From Rhodocyclales bacterium (lineage in GTDB: Bacteria > Pseudomonadota > Gammaproteobacteria > Burkholderiales > Rhodocyclaceae): 5,983 bases of DNA. The DNA is taken from positions 1 through 5,983 of the forward strand of contig JAJTBM010000201.1 in the NCBI GenBank assembly GCA_021286885.1, in the 5' to 3' direction. This document shows positions 1 through 5,983 of the stretch, piece by piece. The notes under the pieces are model-generated. The model was not told where the DNA came from. It did not search any database and worked only from the letters and a program-made list of their open reading frames with translations. Position numbers and translations under genes: made by a program. How positions within the stretch are numbered: the first letter of the stretch is position 1; every line of letters starts with the position of its first letter.

Positions 1-555
1 TATCCCCCCGATCTGATCCGGCAGGTGGCCGAGTTGCTGGCCCGGGGTGGGCTGGATGAGCGCCTGCAGGCCCGCTATCCCGAGGCCCACCAGGTGCGTA
101 GCGACGGCGCCCTGTACGACTACGTGTGTGCGCTAAAAGCCGAATACATGCGCAAGGCCGACCCCATTTCCCGGGTGGCCTACGATGGCAAGTTGCAGAC
201 CTTGCATCAGGCCCTGGGTACCCACACCAACGCGATCCGGGTGCAGGGGGGCAAGCTGCGCAGCAAGCGGGAGATTCGGGTGGCGACCTTATTCCGGCAG
301 GCGCCGGAGGCCTTCCTGCGCATGATCGTGGTCCATGAGCTGGCCCACCTGCGCGAAAAGGAGCACGACAAGCCCTTCTACCAGCTGTGCTGCTGGATGG
401 AGCCGGACTATCACCGGCTGGAGCTGGATCTGCGCATTTACCTGTGCTGGCTGGAGCATGGGGGCGCGGCCCTGTGGGCCTGGTCAGGCCGTCTTGACCT
501 CGTTGAGAAGTTCGGGGTGGCGATCCAGCAGCTTGAACAGCTTGACCAAGGCTAA
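1..555 (+). CDS. ygjP: YgjP-like zinc metallopeptidase-fold protein (DUF45/M48-like), 5' end outside the window
   Basis: The reading frame is open from base 1 and stops at TAA 553-555. It closely matches Escherichia coli YgjP as I remember it: the stretches RVQGGKL, EIRVAT, FLRMIVVHELAHL and FYQLCC are nearly identical. The metal-binding motif HELAH is at codons 112-116 counted from base 1, with a third His at codon 122 (KEHDK), giving the HExxH-x5-H signature of this family. It is presumably a cytoplasmic, SprT/M48-like metal-dependent hydrolase; its substrate is not established. A GTG at 25 could be read as a start, but residues encoded before it (YPPDLIRQ) align with the E. coli N-terminus (YPEQLLSQ), so the real start probably lies about 9-10 codons upstream of the window. 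The C-terminus is odd. The conserved part ends near codon 155 (LEHGG), and the last 23 codons lie on the antisense strand of mqsA, making the protein roughly 25 residues longer than the E. coli one. Confidence 0.93.
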   Translation, partial: YPPDLIRQVAELLARGGLDERLQARYPEAHQVRSDGALYDYVCALKAEYMRKADPISRVAYDGKLQTLHQALGTHTNAIRVQGGKLRSKREIRVATLFRQAPEAFLRMIVVHELAHLREKEHDKPFYQLCCWMEPDYHRLELDLRIYLCWLEHGGAALWAWSGRLDLVEKFGVAIQQLEQLDQG

Positions 556-885
556 GGGCGGCTTGGTCTTACCGTTCTCGTAGCGCGAGAAGGCATTGAT
601 GCCACCGCCGAATATTTCGGCGGCCTCGCGTTGACCGAGGTCGAGCTTCTTGCGCACATGGACGATGAAGGCGGGGTCAACGATGGCCGCATTCACCTGC
701 TTGTTGAACGCCTGCATCTCACGCATGACGCGTTCGGTTTCGGCCATGTCGGTGATGGACTCATCGCACGCGGGGCAGAAGTCAGCCGTCACCGCAGGAA
801 TCACCGTGGTTTCGCCCTTGTAGGTATAGGGCAGGTCGCGGGTGTCGTGGATCAGTTCTGCCGCGCCGCAAACAGGACATTTCAT
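484..885 (-). CDS. mqsA: MqsA antitoxin (zinc-binding, HTH-XRE DNA-binding)
   Basis: Antitoxin of the MqsR/MqsA type II module. It binds and neutralises the MqsR RNase and represses its own operon. From the chosen start the protein has 133 residues (131 in E. coli). The N-terminal zinc domain has Cys3, Cys6, Cys37 and Cys40, the same numbering as the E. coli zinc ligands. The C-terminal helix-turn-helix (about residues 70-133) carries FIVHVRKKL, the FGGGINAFSRYENG block and the ending HPELLNEV. Asn97 and Arg101 fall where the E. coli operator-contacting residues lie. Two ATGs compete: 891-889, which overlaps the mqsR stop as ATGA, and 885-883. I chose the second because AAGGAG (899-894) is 8 nt from it but only 2 nt from the first, and because it gives the conserved MKCPVC start with all key residues in register. 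It is co-transcribed and translationally coupled with mqsR, and overlaps ygjP tail-to-tail. Confidence 0.97.
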   Translation of the reverse strand: MKCPVCGAAELIHDTRDLPYTYKGETTVIPAVTADFCPACDESITDMAETERVMREMQAFNKQVNAAIVDPAFIVHVRKKLDLGQREAAEIFGGGINAFSRYENGKTKPPLALVKLFKLLDRHPELLNEVKTA

Positions 886-887
886 GG

Positions 888-1184
888 TCATAGCTCCTTG
901 AAGGACACGATCAGTACGTCATCAATGACCGTCAGCTTCAGGTACACGTCGCCCGCCCGCGTGCTTGGGCGGTAGACGTCCTGCCATACTGTGTGATCGG
1001 CATGAGTGGTCATGCTCTTGTAGAAGTCCGCTGGCGTGAGTGCCATCACCACGGCCAGCATGTCGGAGAGTTCCAATCCCAATGCAGTGGCCCCAAGCTT
1101 GGCGGAATGGGTTGCGCGGACTTTGCCCGCCTCCACGAAGGCTTTGACTAAGGTCAGCTTGCAATGTGGGGTCAGTTTCTCCAT
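888..1184 (-). CDS. mqsR: MqsR toxin (mRNA interferase, RelE/BrnT-like fold)
   Basis: Ribosome-independent endoribonuclease of the MqsR family. In E. coli it cleaves mRNA at GC(U/A) sites, and it is held inactive by MqsA. The 98-residue length equals that of E. coli MqsR. The proteins share MEK-TPH at the N-terminus, DFYKSMTT, the WQDVYRP block and a DVLIVSFKE ending. The E. coli catalytic and RNA-contact residues Lys56, Gln68, Tyr81 and Lys96 are all present at the same positions, so the toxin looks active. The start at 1184-1182 has a Shine-Dalgarno-like AGGA (1195-1192) 7 nt upstream, directly beside the operator-like palindrome. As is typical for this module, and unusually for type II systems, the toxin gene precedes the antitoxin gene. 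The stop TGA (890-888) lies 2 nt before the preferred mqsA start. Confidence 0.97.
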   Translation of the reverse strand: MEKLTPHCKLTLVKAFVEAGKVRATHSAKLGATALGLELSDMLAVVMALTPADFYKSMTTHADHTVWQDVYRPSTRAGDVYLKLTVIDDVLIVSFKEL

Positions 1185-1194
1185 AAAAGGATCC

Positions 1195-1228
1195 TAACCT
1201 AGTTGGTATTTTTATGGCAAGTTGGTTA
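1195..1228. repeat. Repeated half-sites in the mqsRA control region
   Basis: TAACC (1195-1199) and GGTTA (1224-1228) form a long-spaced inverted repeat. AGTTGGT occurs twice as a direct repeat, at 1201-1207 and 1220-1226, 19 bp apart, close to two helical turns. An AT-rich core lies between them (1207-1216). The arrangement fits two protein dimers bound on the same DNA face across the mqsRA promoter. This is read directly from the sequence; the regulatory meaning is inferred. Confidence 0.5.
1196..1208. promoter_or_regulatory. Putative MqsA operator upstream of mqsR
   Basis: The 13 bases AACCTAGTTGGTA match 8 of 10 specified positions of the MqsA palindrome as I recall it from E. coli, AACCT-N3-AGGTT, with ACC and GGT in the correct spacing. 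The site abuts and partly overlaps the mqsR ribosome-binding site (AGGA, minus strand 1195-1192). Bound MqsA would therefore sit just ahead of the toxin start, consistent with autorepression. A second, partial site at 1215-1227 has the right half TGGTT, the same AGT spacer, and lies 19 bp away. No convincing minus-strand -10 box was found; TTGCCA (1220-1215) resembles a -35. Confidence 0.62.
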
Positions 1229-1291
1229 GTGTGGAGTTTTCGGCGGTTCCGGCTGGCATGCTGCTTTGGGTGCAATGGAAGAGCCCACTCA

Positions 1292-2200
1292 CTAGCAGCG
1301 GCGGGGGTGGAAGAGGTCTTCGGGTAGCGGTAGCCGGGCTTTCAGCAGGCGGCGTGGGAACTGAACCACCCGACGGCGGGCGCTGCGGGGTTCCACCTCG
1401 GCGGCCCAGCGGGGCAACTCCCCGTCCAGCAGGCGGCCGATCTGCCCGAGCCGGTGGGCGGTGTGGTGCAGGTAATGGTTGAACCGGCGCTCCATGGGCC
1501 GATCCAGCCGGCGGGCCAGGTGGTAGAGCATATTGGGCAGGCGCGCCATGCGCAGGCAGGTTTCTGCCCGGGTGAGGGTGTCCAGGGCCCGGTGGAGTTT
1601 GGTTGGCGATTCGGCAAAGCTGCGCCCCAGCAGATCCAACACCTGGGGCCGGTCTTCGGCCAGTACCTGGGCCGGGGTGGCGAACAGCTGGTGCCCCACG
1701 TGGCGATCCATGGCCCATTCCACCACCACATGGGTGATCAGATCCCAGCCCCGAATGCGAATCGCGGCCTCGGGCCCCAGGGGGCGCACGGGGCCTTCGG
1801 CGGGGGCGTCGAACCACAGGCATTCATGGGCCGGTACAAAATGATTGTGGGCGATGATGTCGGCCATCAGGTGGGAGGCGTAGCCTAGCACCAGGGCGTG
1901 TTCCAGGTCGCTTTTGGCCTCTTGCTGGAGGGCGTGCAGGCTGGCCCAGCGGTGGCTATCTTCCATTCGCGGGGCGCCGGCACCCGGGGCGGTCAGGGCC
2001 AGGTCGGGCAGGCAGGCGCCGGCCATCACCTGGCGCGGGTAGCGCCGAACCAGGCGGGCGAGGGCCGGATCGGCCAGGGGAATCGCCCATAGCAGCAGTT
2101 GGGCAAAATAGACGTGGGTGTACAAACCCCAGGCCAGCGCATCGGCGCTGGTGAGCAGCAGGGCGGGCAGCAGCAGCAGGGAAAGGCGCCGGGGTTTCAT
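1292..2200 (-). CDS. Secreted zinc-dependent phospholipase C family protein
   Basis: A 302-residue protein resembling the zinc-dependent phospholipase C family (bacterial PC-PLC / clostridial alpha-toxin catalytic domain, PF00882 type), which hydrolyses phospholipids at the glycerol-phosphate bond. The N-terminus is a signal peptide: basic MKPRR, a Leu-rich core, then ALA before Trp24. Cleavage after Ala23 would expose Trp24, the position whose amino group binds zinc in this family. Candidate ligands follow in family order: His29, Asp66 (CLPD), His83 (EDSHRW), His110 / Asp114 / His120 (SHLMADIIAHNH), and His157 / Glu161 (HVVVEW). The spacings H-x3-D-x5-H and H-x3-E match those of alpha-toxin. 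The remaining ~140 residues are helical and Arg-rich; no C2-like C-terminal domain is evident. The protein is expected in the periplasm or outside the cell. No clear Shine-Dalgarno precedes the ATG (2200-2198), but this start gives the best signal peptide. Substrate specificity cannot be told from sequence. Confidence 0.85.
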   Translation of the reverse strand: MKPRRLSLLLLPALLLTSADALAWGLYTHVYFAQLLLWAIPLADPALARLVRRYPRQVMAGACLPDLALTAPGAGAPRMEDSHRWASLHALQQEAKSDLEHALVLGYASHLMADIIAHNHFVPAHECLWFDAPAEGPVRPLGPEAAIRIRGWDLITHVVVEWAMDRHVGHQLFATPAQVLAEDRPQVLDLLGRSFAESPTKLHRALDTLTRAETCLRMARLPNMLYHLARRLDRPMERRFNHYLHHTAHRLGQIGRLLDGELPRWAAEVEPRSARRRVVQFPRRLLKARLPLPEDLFHPRRC

Positions 2201-2396
2201 GGGGCCAATGTGCCGGCGCTGTGTGACGTCGCCGTGGCAGCTGGGTGAAGCCTTTGTGGGGTTGGGGGGCGTTCAGACTGGCGGCTCTGCGCCGATAGTG
2301 CTGAAGATGAGCGGCCCGCCGATATTCCGTCGTGTTGGCCTGGGTGTAGGATCAGCACTTGGCCAGGTGCTCAGCCCACTGGAAGCGGATCGAAGA
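2201..2396. other. Divergent intergenic region between phospholipase and hybrid kinase genes
   Basis: These 196 bases separate the two divergent genes and should hold promoters for both. I see no hexamer pair good enough to call on either strand, and no strong palindrome. TTGGCC occurs twice (near 2336 and 2360) without a matching -10. The kinase frame remains open through this region back to 2118, but that part lacks protein-like features. Confidence 0.4.
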
Positions 2397-5300
2397 ATGG
2401 AATTTGAAGACCACCCCGCAGCGTCCTCAAGCCCGCCCGTGGCGCCCGCCAGGCCGGGGCGCAGCCGTTTTGTCCGGCTGCTGTGGTTGTTGGTGGTGCT
2501 CAGTAACCTGATGGCCTGGGGGCTGGGGGGAATGAGCATCTGGGAGGGGCGCAAGAAGGCCGAGGAGCAGGCCGGCCAGACCACCCATACAGTCGCCCAC
2601 ATGCTGGATCAGGGGCTGGTGAGCATGGCCCGTACGGTGGATGTGGTGCTGCTCTCGGTGGTGGCCGAATTGGAGCGGGCCGATGGTTCAGGGGCTGCCC
2701 TGGATCAGGAACGGGTGGCTGAGTTGCTGACCCGCTTCAAGCTGCTGGTGCCCGAAGCTGAAGGGCTGCGCATCTTCGATGAGCACGGCGCCGCCCGCTG
2801 GGCCGGCCAGGGGGCGCGTTTTGTGAACGTGGCCGATCGCGCTTATTTCCAGCAGCTCAAGAACGACCCCCGGCGGGGCCTGCTGATTGCCAGCCCGGTT
2901 CAGGGGCGGGCTACCTCATCCACCTGGGTGGTGCCCTTTGTACGCCGCTTCAATCATGCGGATGGCCGTTTTGCCGGGGTGGTGACGGCGGTGGTGCCCC
3001 TGAGCACGCTGGGAGAGCAATTGGCCCGTCCGGTGATGGGGGGCGGAGGCAGCATCTCCCTGATTTACGAAAACTACCAGCGCTTGAGCAGTTATCCGGA
3101 GCAGGCCCGTAACGCGGATGCCGATGCCCGCTTGTCCCATGATCTGTCGCAGGTTTTTCATGGGCTGGTGGATCTGGGGCAAAAGGTGGAGCCCGGGTGG
3201 GGCGGTGGAGGCCCTGCCCGTATCCAGACGATCCATCGGGTGGAGGGGCTGCCCTTCATTCTGCTGGTGGAGTTGAACGAAGAAAGCTATCTGGCCAAGT
3301 GGTATGCAGACCTGCAGCGCACTTTGAGTCTGCTGCTGGCCTTTTTGCTGGTGAGTGGCGTGTCGGGGGTGCTGCTCGGGCGGTTTTACGGGCGTGCCCA
3401 GGAAGATGCTTCCCGCCTGCTCCAGGCGCACCAGCAGCAGGAAGCCATTCTCAACGATCTGCGGGATCGGGATCGCGCCCTGCGTGCCACCGAGCAGATC
3501 GGGGGCCTGGCGGTGTATTCCCTGTCCCTGCATACCCGCTACATCCACGCCGCTGGCCCCCTGCGCAAGGTGTTGGGCTTGCCGCCGGGGGGCACGCTGA
3601 GTCTGGCCGAATGGCTGGGGATGGTGCAGGCCGCCGACCGGGAGCGGGTGCATGAAGGTTTCAGCCGGGCCTTGCTGGGGCGCGGGGAACCCTTCGACCA
3701 AGAGTTTCGGATCGTGCGCCCCGATGGGGAGTCGCGCTGGGTGCATGTGCTGGGAGCCATGGAGCGGGATGGGGAAGGGGGGGCCTTGCGGGTGCACGGG
3801 GTGGTGCAGGATGTCCATTCGCGCAAGCAGGCTGAGGAATCTCGCGCCCAGGCGGTGAATGAATACGCCAAGCTGGTCACCCGCATTCCGGTGGGGGTCT
3901 TCAAGCTCAACAGCTGGCAAGACCGTAGCTCCTGTTTCGTGTATGCCAGCCCTCGTTTCTGCGAGCAGCTGGGGCTGGAGCCCGAGGTGGTGCTCAAGGA
4001 TGTGAAAGCGGTTTACCGCTGCATCAACCCCGAAGATCTGGCCCGCTTTGAGGCCCGCACCGAAGAGGCCAGCCGTAGTCTTCAGCCCTTCGAATGGGAA
4101 GGGCGCCTTGGGAGTGGCCAGCAGGAGCGCTGGGTGTCCGTACTTTCCATTCCCACGCCCTTGGGCAATGGAATCATCCAGTGGGAAGGGGTGCAAACCG
4201 ACATCACCGACCGCAAGCGGGCTGAACTGGCGATGCGGGAGAGTGAGGAGCGTTACCGGCTCCTGCTCCAGTACAGCCCGGTGGGCATCCTGCACTACGA
4301 CCTGGATCTGCGGGTGAGCTACTGCAATGAGGTGTTTGCCCGCATCATGGGGGTGCCCCAGGATTACATGGTCAATCTGTACTGCAACCAGCTGAAGGAT
4401 CAGCGCCCCTTGGCGGTTCTGGAAGAAGGTTTAAAGGGGCGCTATGCCGAATACGAAGGCCCTTACCGCACCAGCTACGCCGGACGTGACCTGTTCATCA
4501 CCCTCAAGTGCGCCCCGGTGCGCAATGCCAGCGGGCAAGTGGCAGGGGGGATTGCGATTCTGCAGGATGCCACCGAAAGGCTGCGCAAAGACAAGGAGCT
4601 GGAGCGTTACCGCAACCAGCTGGAGGCCTTGGTGGACGAGCGCACAGCCGCCCTGGAGGCCGCCCGGGCCGATGCCGAGCGCCTGAGTCGGGTCAAGAGC
4701 GAGTTTCTGGCCAACATGAGCCATGAAATCCGGACGCCCCTGAACGGCGTGCTGGGCATGGCCCAGGTGGGCTACCGGGAAAGCCGGGGGCGCGACCGGG
4801 CGCGGGACATCTTCGCCCGTATCGTATCGTCGGGCAAGCTGTTGCTCGGAATCATCAACGACATTCTGGACTTCTCCAAGATCGAGGCCGGCAAGCTGCA
4901 TCTCGAAAGCGTGCCGGTGGATCTGGTGCGTTGCATGGGTGAAGTGCTGGAGCTGCTGGAGGAGCGGGCCAGCAGCCGTGGCCTGAGCGTGTATTTTCAC
5001 TGCGCCCCGGATTTCCCCCGCTATGGGCTGGCGGACCCCTTGCGCCTGGGGCAGGTGCTGCTGAACCTGTTGTCCAACGCCATCAAATTCACCGAGCAGG
5101 GCAGCGTGACCCTAGTGGCGCGCCGAGAGGGGGGTGTCTTGTGCTTTGAAGCGCACGACACAGGCATCGGCATGAGTCCCGAGGTGCTGGCCAAAATCTT
5201 CACGCCCTTCGAGCAGGCAGACAACTCCACCACGCGCCGGTTTGGCGGCACGGGCCTGGGGCTGACCATCACCCGGCGTCTGGTGGAATTGATGGATGGC

Positions 5301-5834
5301 CAGATCGAGGCCGCCAGCCAGGCAGGCCAGGGGAGTTGTTTTAGCGTGCGCCTGCCCTGGCGTGCCCCCTCAGAAAGCGAAGCCGCGTGCGTGGCCCACG
5401 CCCATGCCAACGCCCTGACCCCCAGCGCTGGGGCACACCAAAACGGTTTGCGCCTGGATGGAGTTCGCGTGTTGGTGGCCGAAGACAATGCCGTGAATCG
5501 CGAGGTGATCGAGGAAATGCTACGCAGCGAAGGGGCCATGGTGACCCTCTGCTGCGATGGTCAGGAGGCCGTGGATTGCCTGCGCATGCGCGGCCCCTGG
5601 GCCTTTGATGTGGTGTTGATGGATGTGCAGATGCCAGTGATGGACGGCAGGGAGGCCACGCGCCGGATGCATACCCTGGCCCCTGGCCTCCCGGTCATTG
5701 GCCAAACCGCCCACGCCATGGATGACGACCGGAGCCGCTGCTTTGGCGCCGGCATGGTGGATCTCCTGACCAAGCCCATCGACCAGGATCAGATGGTCGC
5801 CATGGTCCTCAAATACGTGGCCGCCCAAGCTTGA
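2397..5834 (+). CDS. Membrane-bound hybrid sensor histidine kinase (Cache-PAS-PAS-PAS-HisKA-HATPase-REC)
   Basis: A 1145-residue inner-membrane hybrid kinase. Order of parts: transmembrane helix 1 (about 25-47); a periplasmic double-Cache-like sensor (about 50-305; VADRAYF at 145-151, then VRRF and DGRFAGVV); transmembrane helix 2 (about 309-332) with no clear HAMP; a short coiled coil; three PAS domains (about 364-482, 483-615 and 616-730); a coiled coil (about 724-765); HisKA with phospho-acceptor His776 in [10 protein letters not shown]; an HATPase domain with Asn894, the G1 box DTGIG (921-925) and the G2 box GGTGLGL (950-956); and a receiver with Glu1029/Asp1030, phospho-acceptor Asp1076, Thr1104 and Lys1126. 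Every catalytic residue needed for the kinase and the receiver is present. No HPt domain follows, and no response regulator is adjacent. The frame is open from 2118, but I start at ATG 2397 because it precedes the first transmembrane helix by a normal cytoplasmic tail and avoids overlapping the phospholipase gene. Its ribosome site is weak (GGAAG about 11 nt upstream). The signal sensed cannot be inferred. Confidence 0.93.
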   Translation: MEFEDHPAASSSPPVAPARPGRSRFVRLLWLLVVLSNLMAWGLGGMSIWEGRKKAEEQAGQTTHTVAHMLDQGLVSMARTVDVVLLSVVAELERADGSGAALDQERVAELLTRFKLLVPEAEGLRIFDEHGAARWAGQGARFVNVADRAYFQQLKNDPRRGLLIASPVQGRATSSTWVVPFVRRFNHADGRFAGVVTAVVPLSTLGEQLARPVMGGGGSISLIYENYQRLSSYPEQARNADADARLSHDLSQVFHGLVDLGQKVEPGWGGGGPARIQTIHRVEGLPFILLVELNEESYLAKWYADLQRTLSLLLAFLLVSGVSGVLLGRFYGRAQEDASRLLQAHQQQEAILNDLRDRDRALRATEQIGGLAVYSLSLHTRYIHAAGPLRKVLGLPPGGTLSLAEWLGMVQAADRERVHEGFSRALLGRGEPFDQEFRIVRPDGESRWVHVLGAMERDGEGGALRVHGVVQDVHSRKQAEESRAQAVNEYAKLVTRIPVGVFKLNSWQDRSSCFVYASPRFCEQLGLEPEVVLKDVKAVYRCINPEDLARFEARTEEASRSLQPFEWEGRLGSGQQERWVSVLSIPTPLGNGIIQWEGVQTDITDRKRAELAMRESEERYRLLLQYSPVGILHYDLDLRVSYCNEVFARIMGVPQDYMVNLYCNQLKDQRPLAVLEEGLKGRYAEYEGPYRTSYAGRDLFITLKCAPVRNASGQVAGGIAILQDATERLRKDKELERYRNQLEALVDERTAALEAARADAERLSRVKSEFLANMSHEIRTPLNGVLGMAQVGYRESRGRDRARDIFARIVSSGKLLLGIINDILDFSKIEAGKLHLESVPVDLVRCMGEVLELLEERASSRGLSVYFHCAPDFPRYGLADPLRLGQVLLNLLSNAIKFTEQGSVTLVARREGGVLCFEAHDTGIGMSPEVLAKIFTPFEQADNSTTRRFGGTGLGLTITRRLVELMDGQIEAASQAGQGSCFSVRLPWRAPSESEAACVAHAHANALTPSAGAHQNGLRLDGVRVLVAEDNAVNREVIEEMLRSEGAMVTLCCDGQEAVDCLRMRGPWAFDVVLMDVQMPVMDGREATRRMHTLAPGLPVIGQTAHAMDDDRSRCFGAGMVDLLTKPIDQDQMVAMVLKYVAAQA

Positions 5835-5866
5835 TGGTGGGGGGGGCTGGATGGCCTGAACACAGG

Positions 5867-5889
5867 TTTTTTGCAGGGCCTGCAGAAAA
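5867..5889. repeat. Inverted repeat between the kinase gene and the tRNA gene
   Basis: Six Ts then GCA (5867-5875) can pair with TGCA, G and five As (5881-5889). This gives a stem of about 9 bp, mostly A-T with one G-T pair, around the loop GGGCC. It is the only obvious hairpin after the kinase stop codon. The T run lies inside the stem rather than after it, so it does not fit a standard intrinsic terminator on either strand. It could mark the end of the kinase transcript, but that is weakly supported. Confidence 0.35.
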
Positions 5890-5892
5890 AGC

Positions 5893-5920
5893 TTGCGCAA
5901 TCTTAAAAACCCCCTATAAT
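5893..5920 (+). promoter_or_regulatory. Promoter of the tRNA-Leu gene
   Basis: A perfect sigma-70 -10 box TATAAT lies at 5915-5920, with TTGCGC at 5893-5898 as a partial -35 (3 of 6) after a 16-bp spacer. The following bases GGCGCCC form a GC-rich discriminator, the hallmark of stringently (ppGpp) controlled stable-RNA promoters. Transcription should begin near 5926-5928, only about 7 bases before the mature tRNA 5' end. The -35 lies inside the 8-bp palindrome TTGCGCAA (5893-5900). Confidence 0.8.
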
Positions 5921-5933
5921 GGCGCCCATCGCT

Positions 5934-5983
5934 GCCCAGATGGCGAAATTGGTAGACGCGCTAGTTTCAGGTACTAGTGCCGC
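5934..5983 (+). tRNA. tRNA-Leu(CAG), 3' part outside the window
   Basis: The first 50 bases of a leucine tRNA, which decodes CUG. GCCCAGA begins the acceptor stem. The D-arm region TGGCGAAATTGGTAGACGCG is typical of class II tRNA-Leu. The anticodon stem CTAGT (5961-5965) pairs with ACTAG (5973-5977) around the 7-base loop TTCAGGT, placing the anticodon CAG at 5968-5970. The window ends in the start of the variable arm (TGCCGC), so the T-arm and acceptor 3' strand are not seen. A strong promoter directly precedes it. Its sequence closely resembles E. coli tRNA-Leu(CAG) in the D-arm and anticodon arm. Confidence 0.95.

Noticed and set aside
25..27. GTG as the start codon of ygjP
   Set aside because: The residues encoded before it already align with the E. 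coli YgjP N-terminus, so the true start is upstream of the window.
1185..1230. Sigma-70 promoter for mqsRA formed by TTGCCA (1220-1215) and TAGGAT (1196-1191)
   Set aside because: The -35 match is good, but the spacer is 18 bp and the putative -10 overlaps the ribosome-binding site, which would place the transcript start at the start codon.
1212..1823. Minus-strand Pro/Arg/Gly-rich open frame overlapping the phospholipase gene
   Set aside because: Its composition is that of a frame-shifted shadow; the phospholipase frame carries the ordered zinc ligands and a signal peptide.
2118..2396. N-terminal extension of the hybrid kinase frame (93 residues before Met 2397)
   Set aside because: It overlaps the start of the phospholipase gene on the other strand, has a low-complexity Ser/Arg/Gly-rich composition with no domain, and precedes a start that already gives a normal cytoplasmic tail and membrane helix. 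The frame is probably open only because of high GC.
2916..4295. Long open frame on the minus strand (459 codons) opposite the kinase
   Set aside because: It is a His/Gln/Pro-rich translation typical of the antisense of a GC-rich gene, with no recognisable domain and lying entirely within a convincingly coding region.
5867..5889. Intrinsic terminator after the kinase gene
   Set aside because: The T run precedes the loop and is part of the stem. Neither strand has a GC-rich stem followed by a T tract. It is kept only as an inverted repeat.
5934..5983. tRNA-Leu as an attachment site for an integrated element
   Set aside because: The tRNA 3' end, the usual attachment site, is outside the window, and no integrase or duplicated tRNA fragment is visible.

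Overview
The window is high-GC bacterial DNA, most likely from a betaproteobacterium. The reasons are the GC-rich third codon positions, a YgjP very close to the enterobacterial protein, a proteobacterial MqsR/MqsA pair, and a tRNA-Leu(CAG) with a bacterial stable-RNA promoter. The lineage call is inference from composition and protein flavour only.

Layout: (1) Positions 1-555, plus strand: the 3' part of a ygjP-type zinc metallopeptidase-like gene, with its start just outside the window. (2) Positions 484-1184, minus strand: a complete mqsRA type II toxin-antitoxin operon. Toxin MqsR comes first, antitoxin MqsA second, and an operator-like palindrome lies just upstream of mqsR. mqsA runs tail-to-tail into ygjP and the two overlap by 72 bases. 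(3) Positions 1292-2200, minus strand: a secreted zinc-dependent phospholipase C family protein whose predicted mature N-terminus is the Trp used as a zinc ligand in this family. (4) Positions 2397-5834, plus strand: a 1145-residue membrane-bound hybrid sensor histidine kinase (Cache - three PAS - HisKA - HATPase - REC), divergent from the phospholipase gene. (5) Positions 5893-5983, plus strand: a well-formed promoter and the first 50 bases of a tRNA-Leu(CAG), cut by the window edge.

How the parts relate: mqsR and mqsA form a self-regulating module (mRNA interferase, and a zinc- and DNA-binding antitoxin). It looks like an accessory cassette: its GC content is visibly lower than its flanks, and the last ~23 codons of ygjP are read from the antisense strand of mqsA, as if the cassette had replaced the normal ygjP 3' end. 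The phospholipase and the hybrid kinase share a ~196-base divergent intergenic region. The kinase has no response regulator with an output domain beside it, so its partner must be encoded elsewhere.

I do not see a convincing undescribed system. The points most worth following are the ygjP/mqsA overlap, the mqsRA operator architecture, and the complete set of predicted zinc ligands in the phospholipase.
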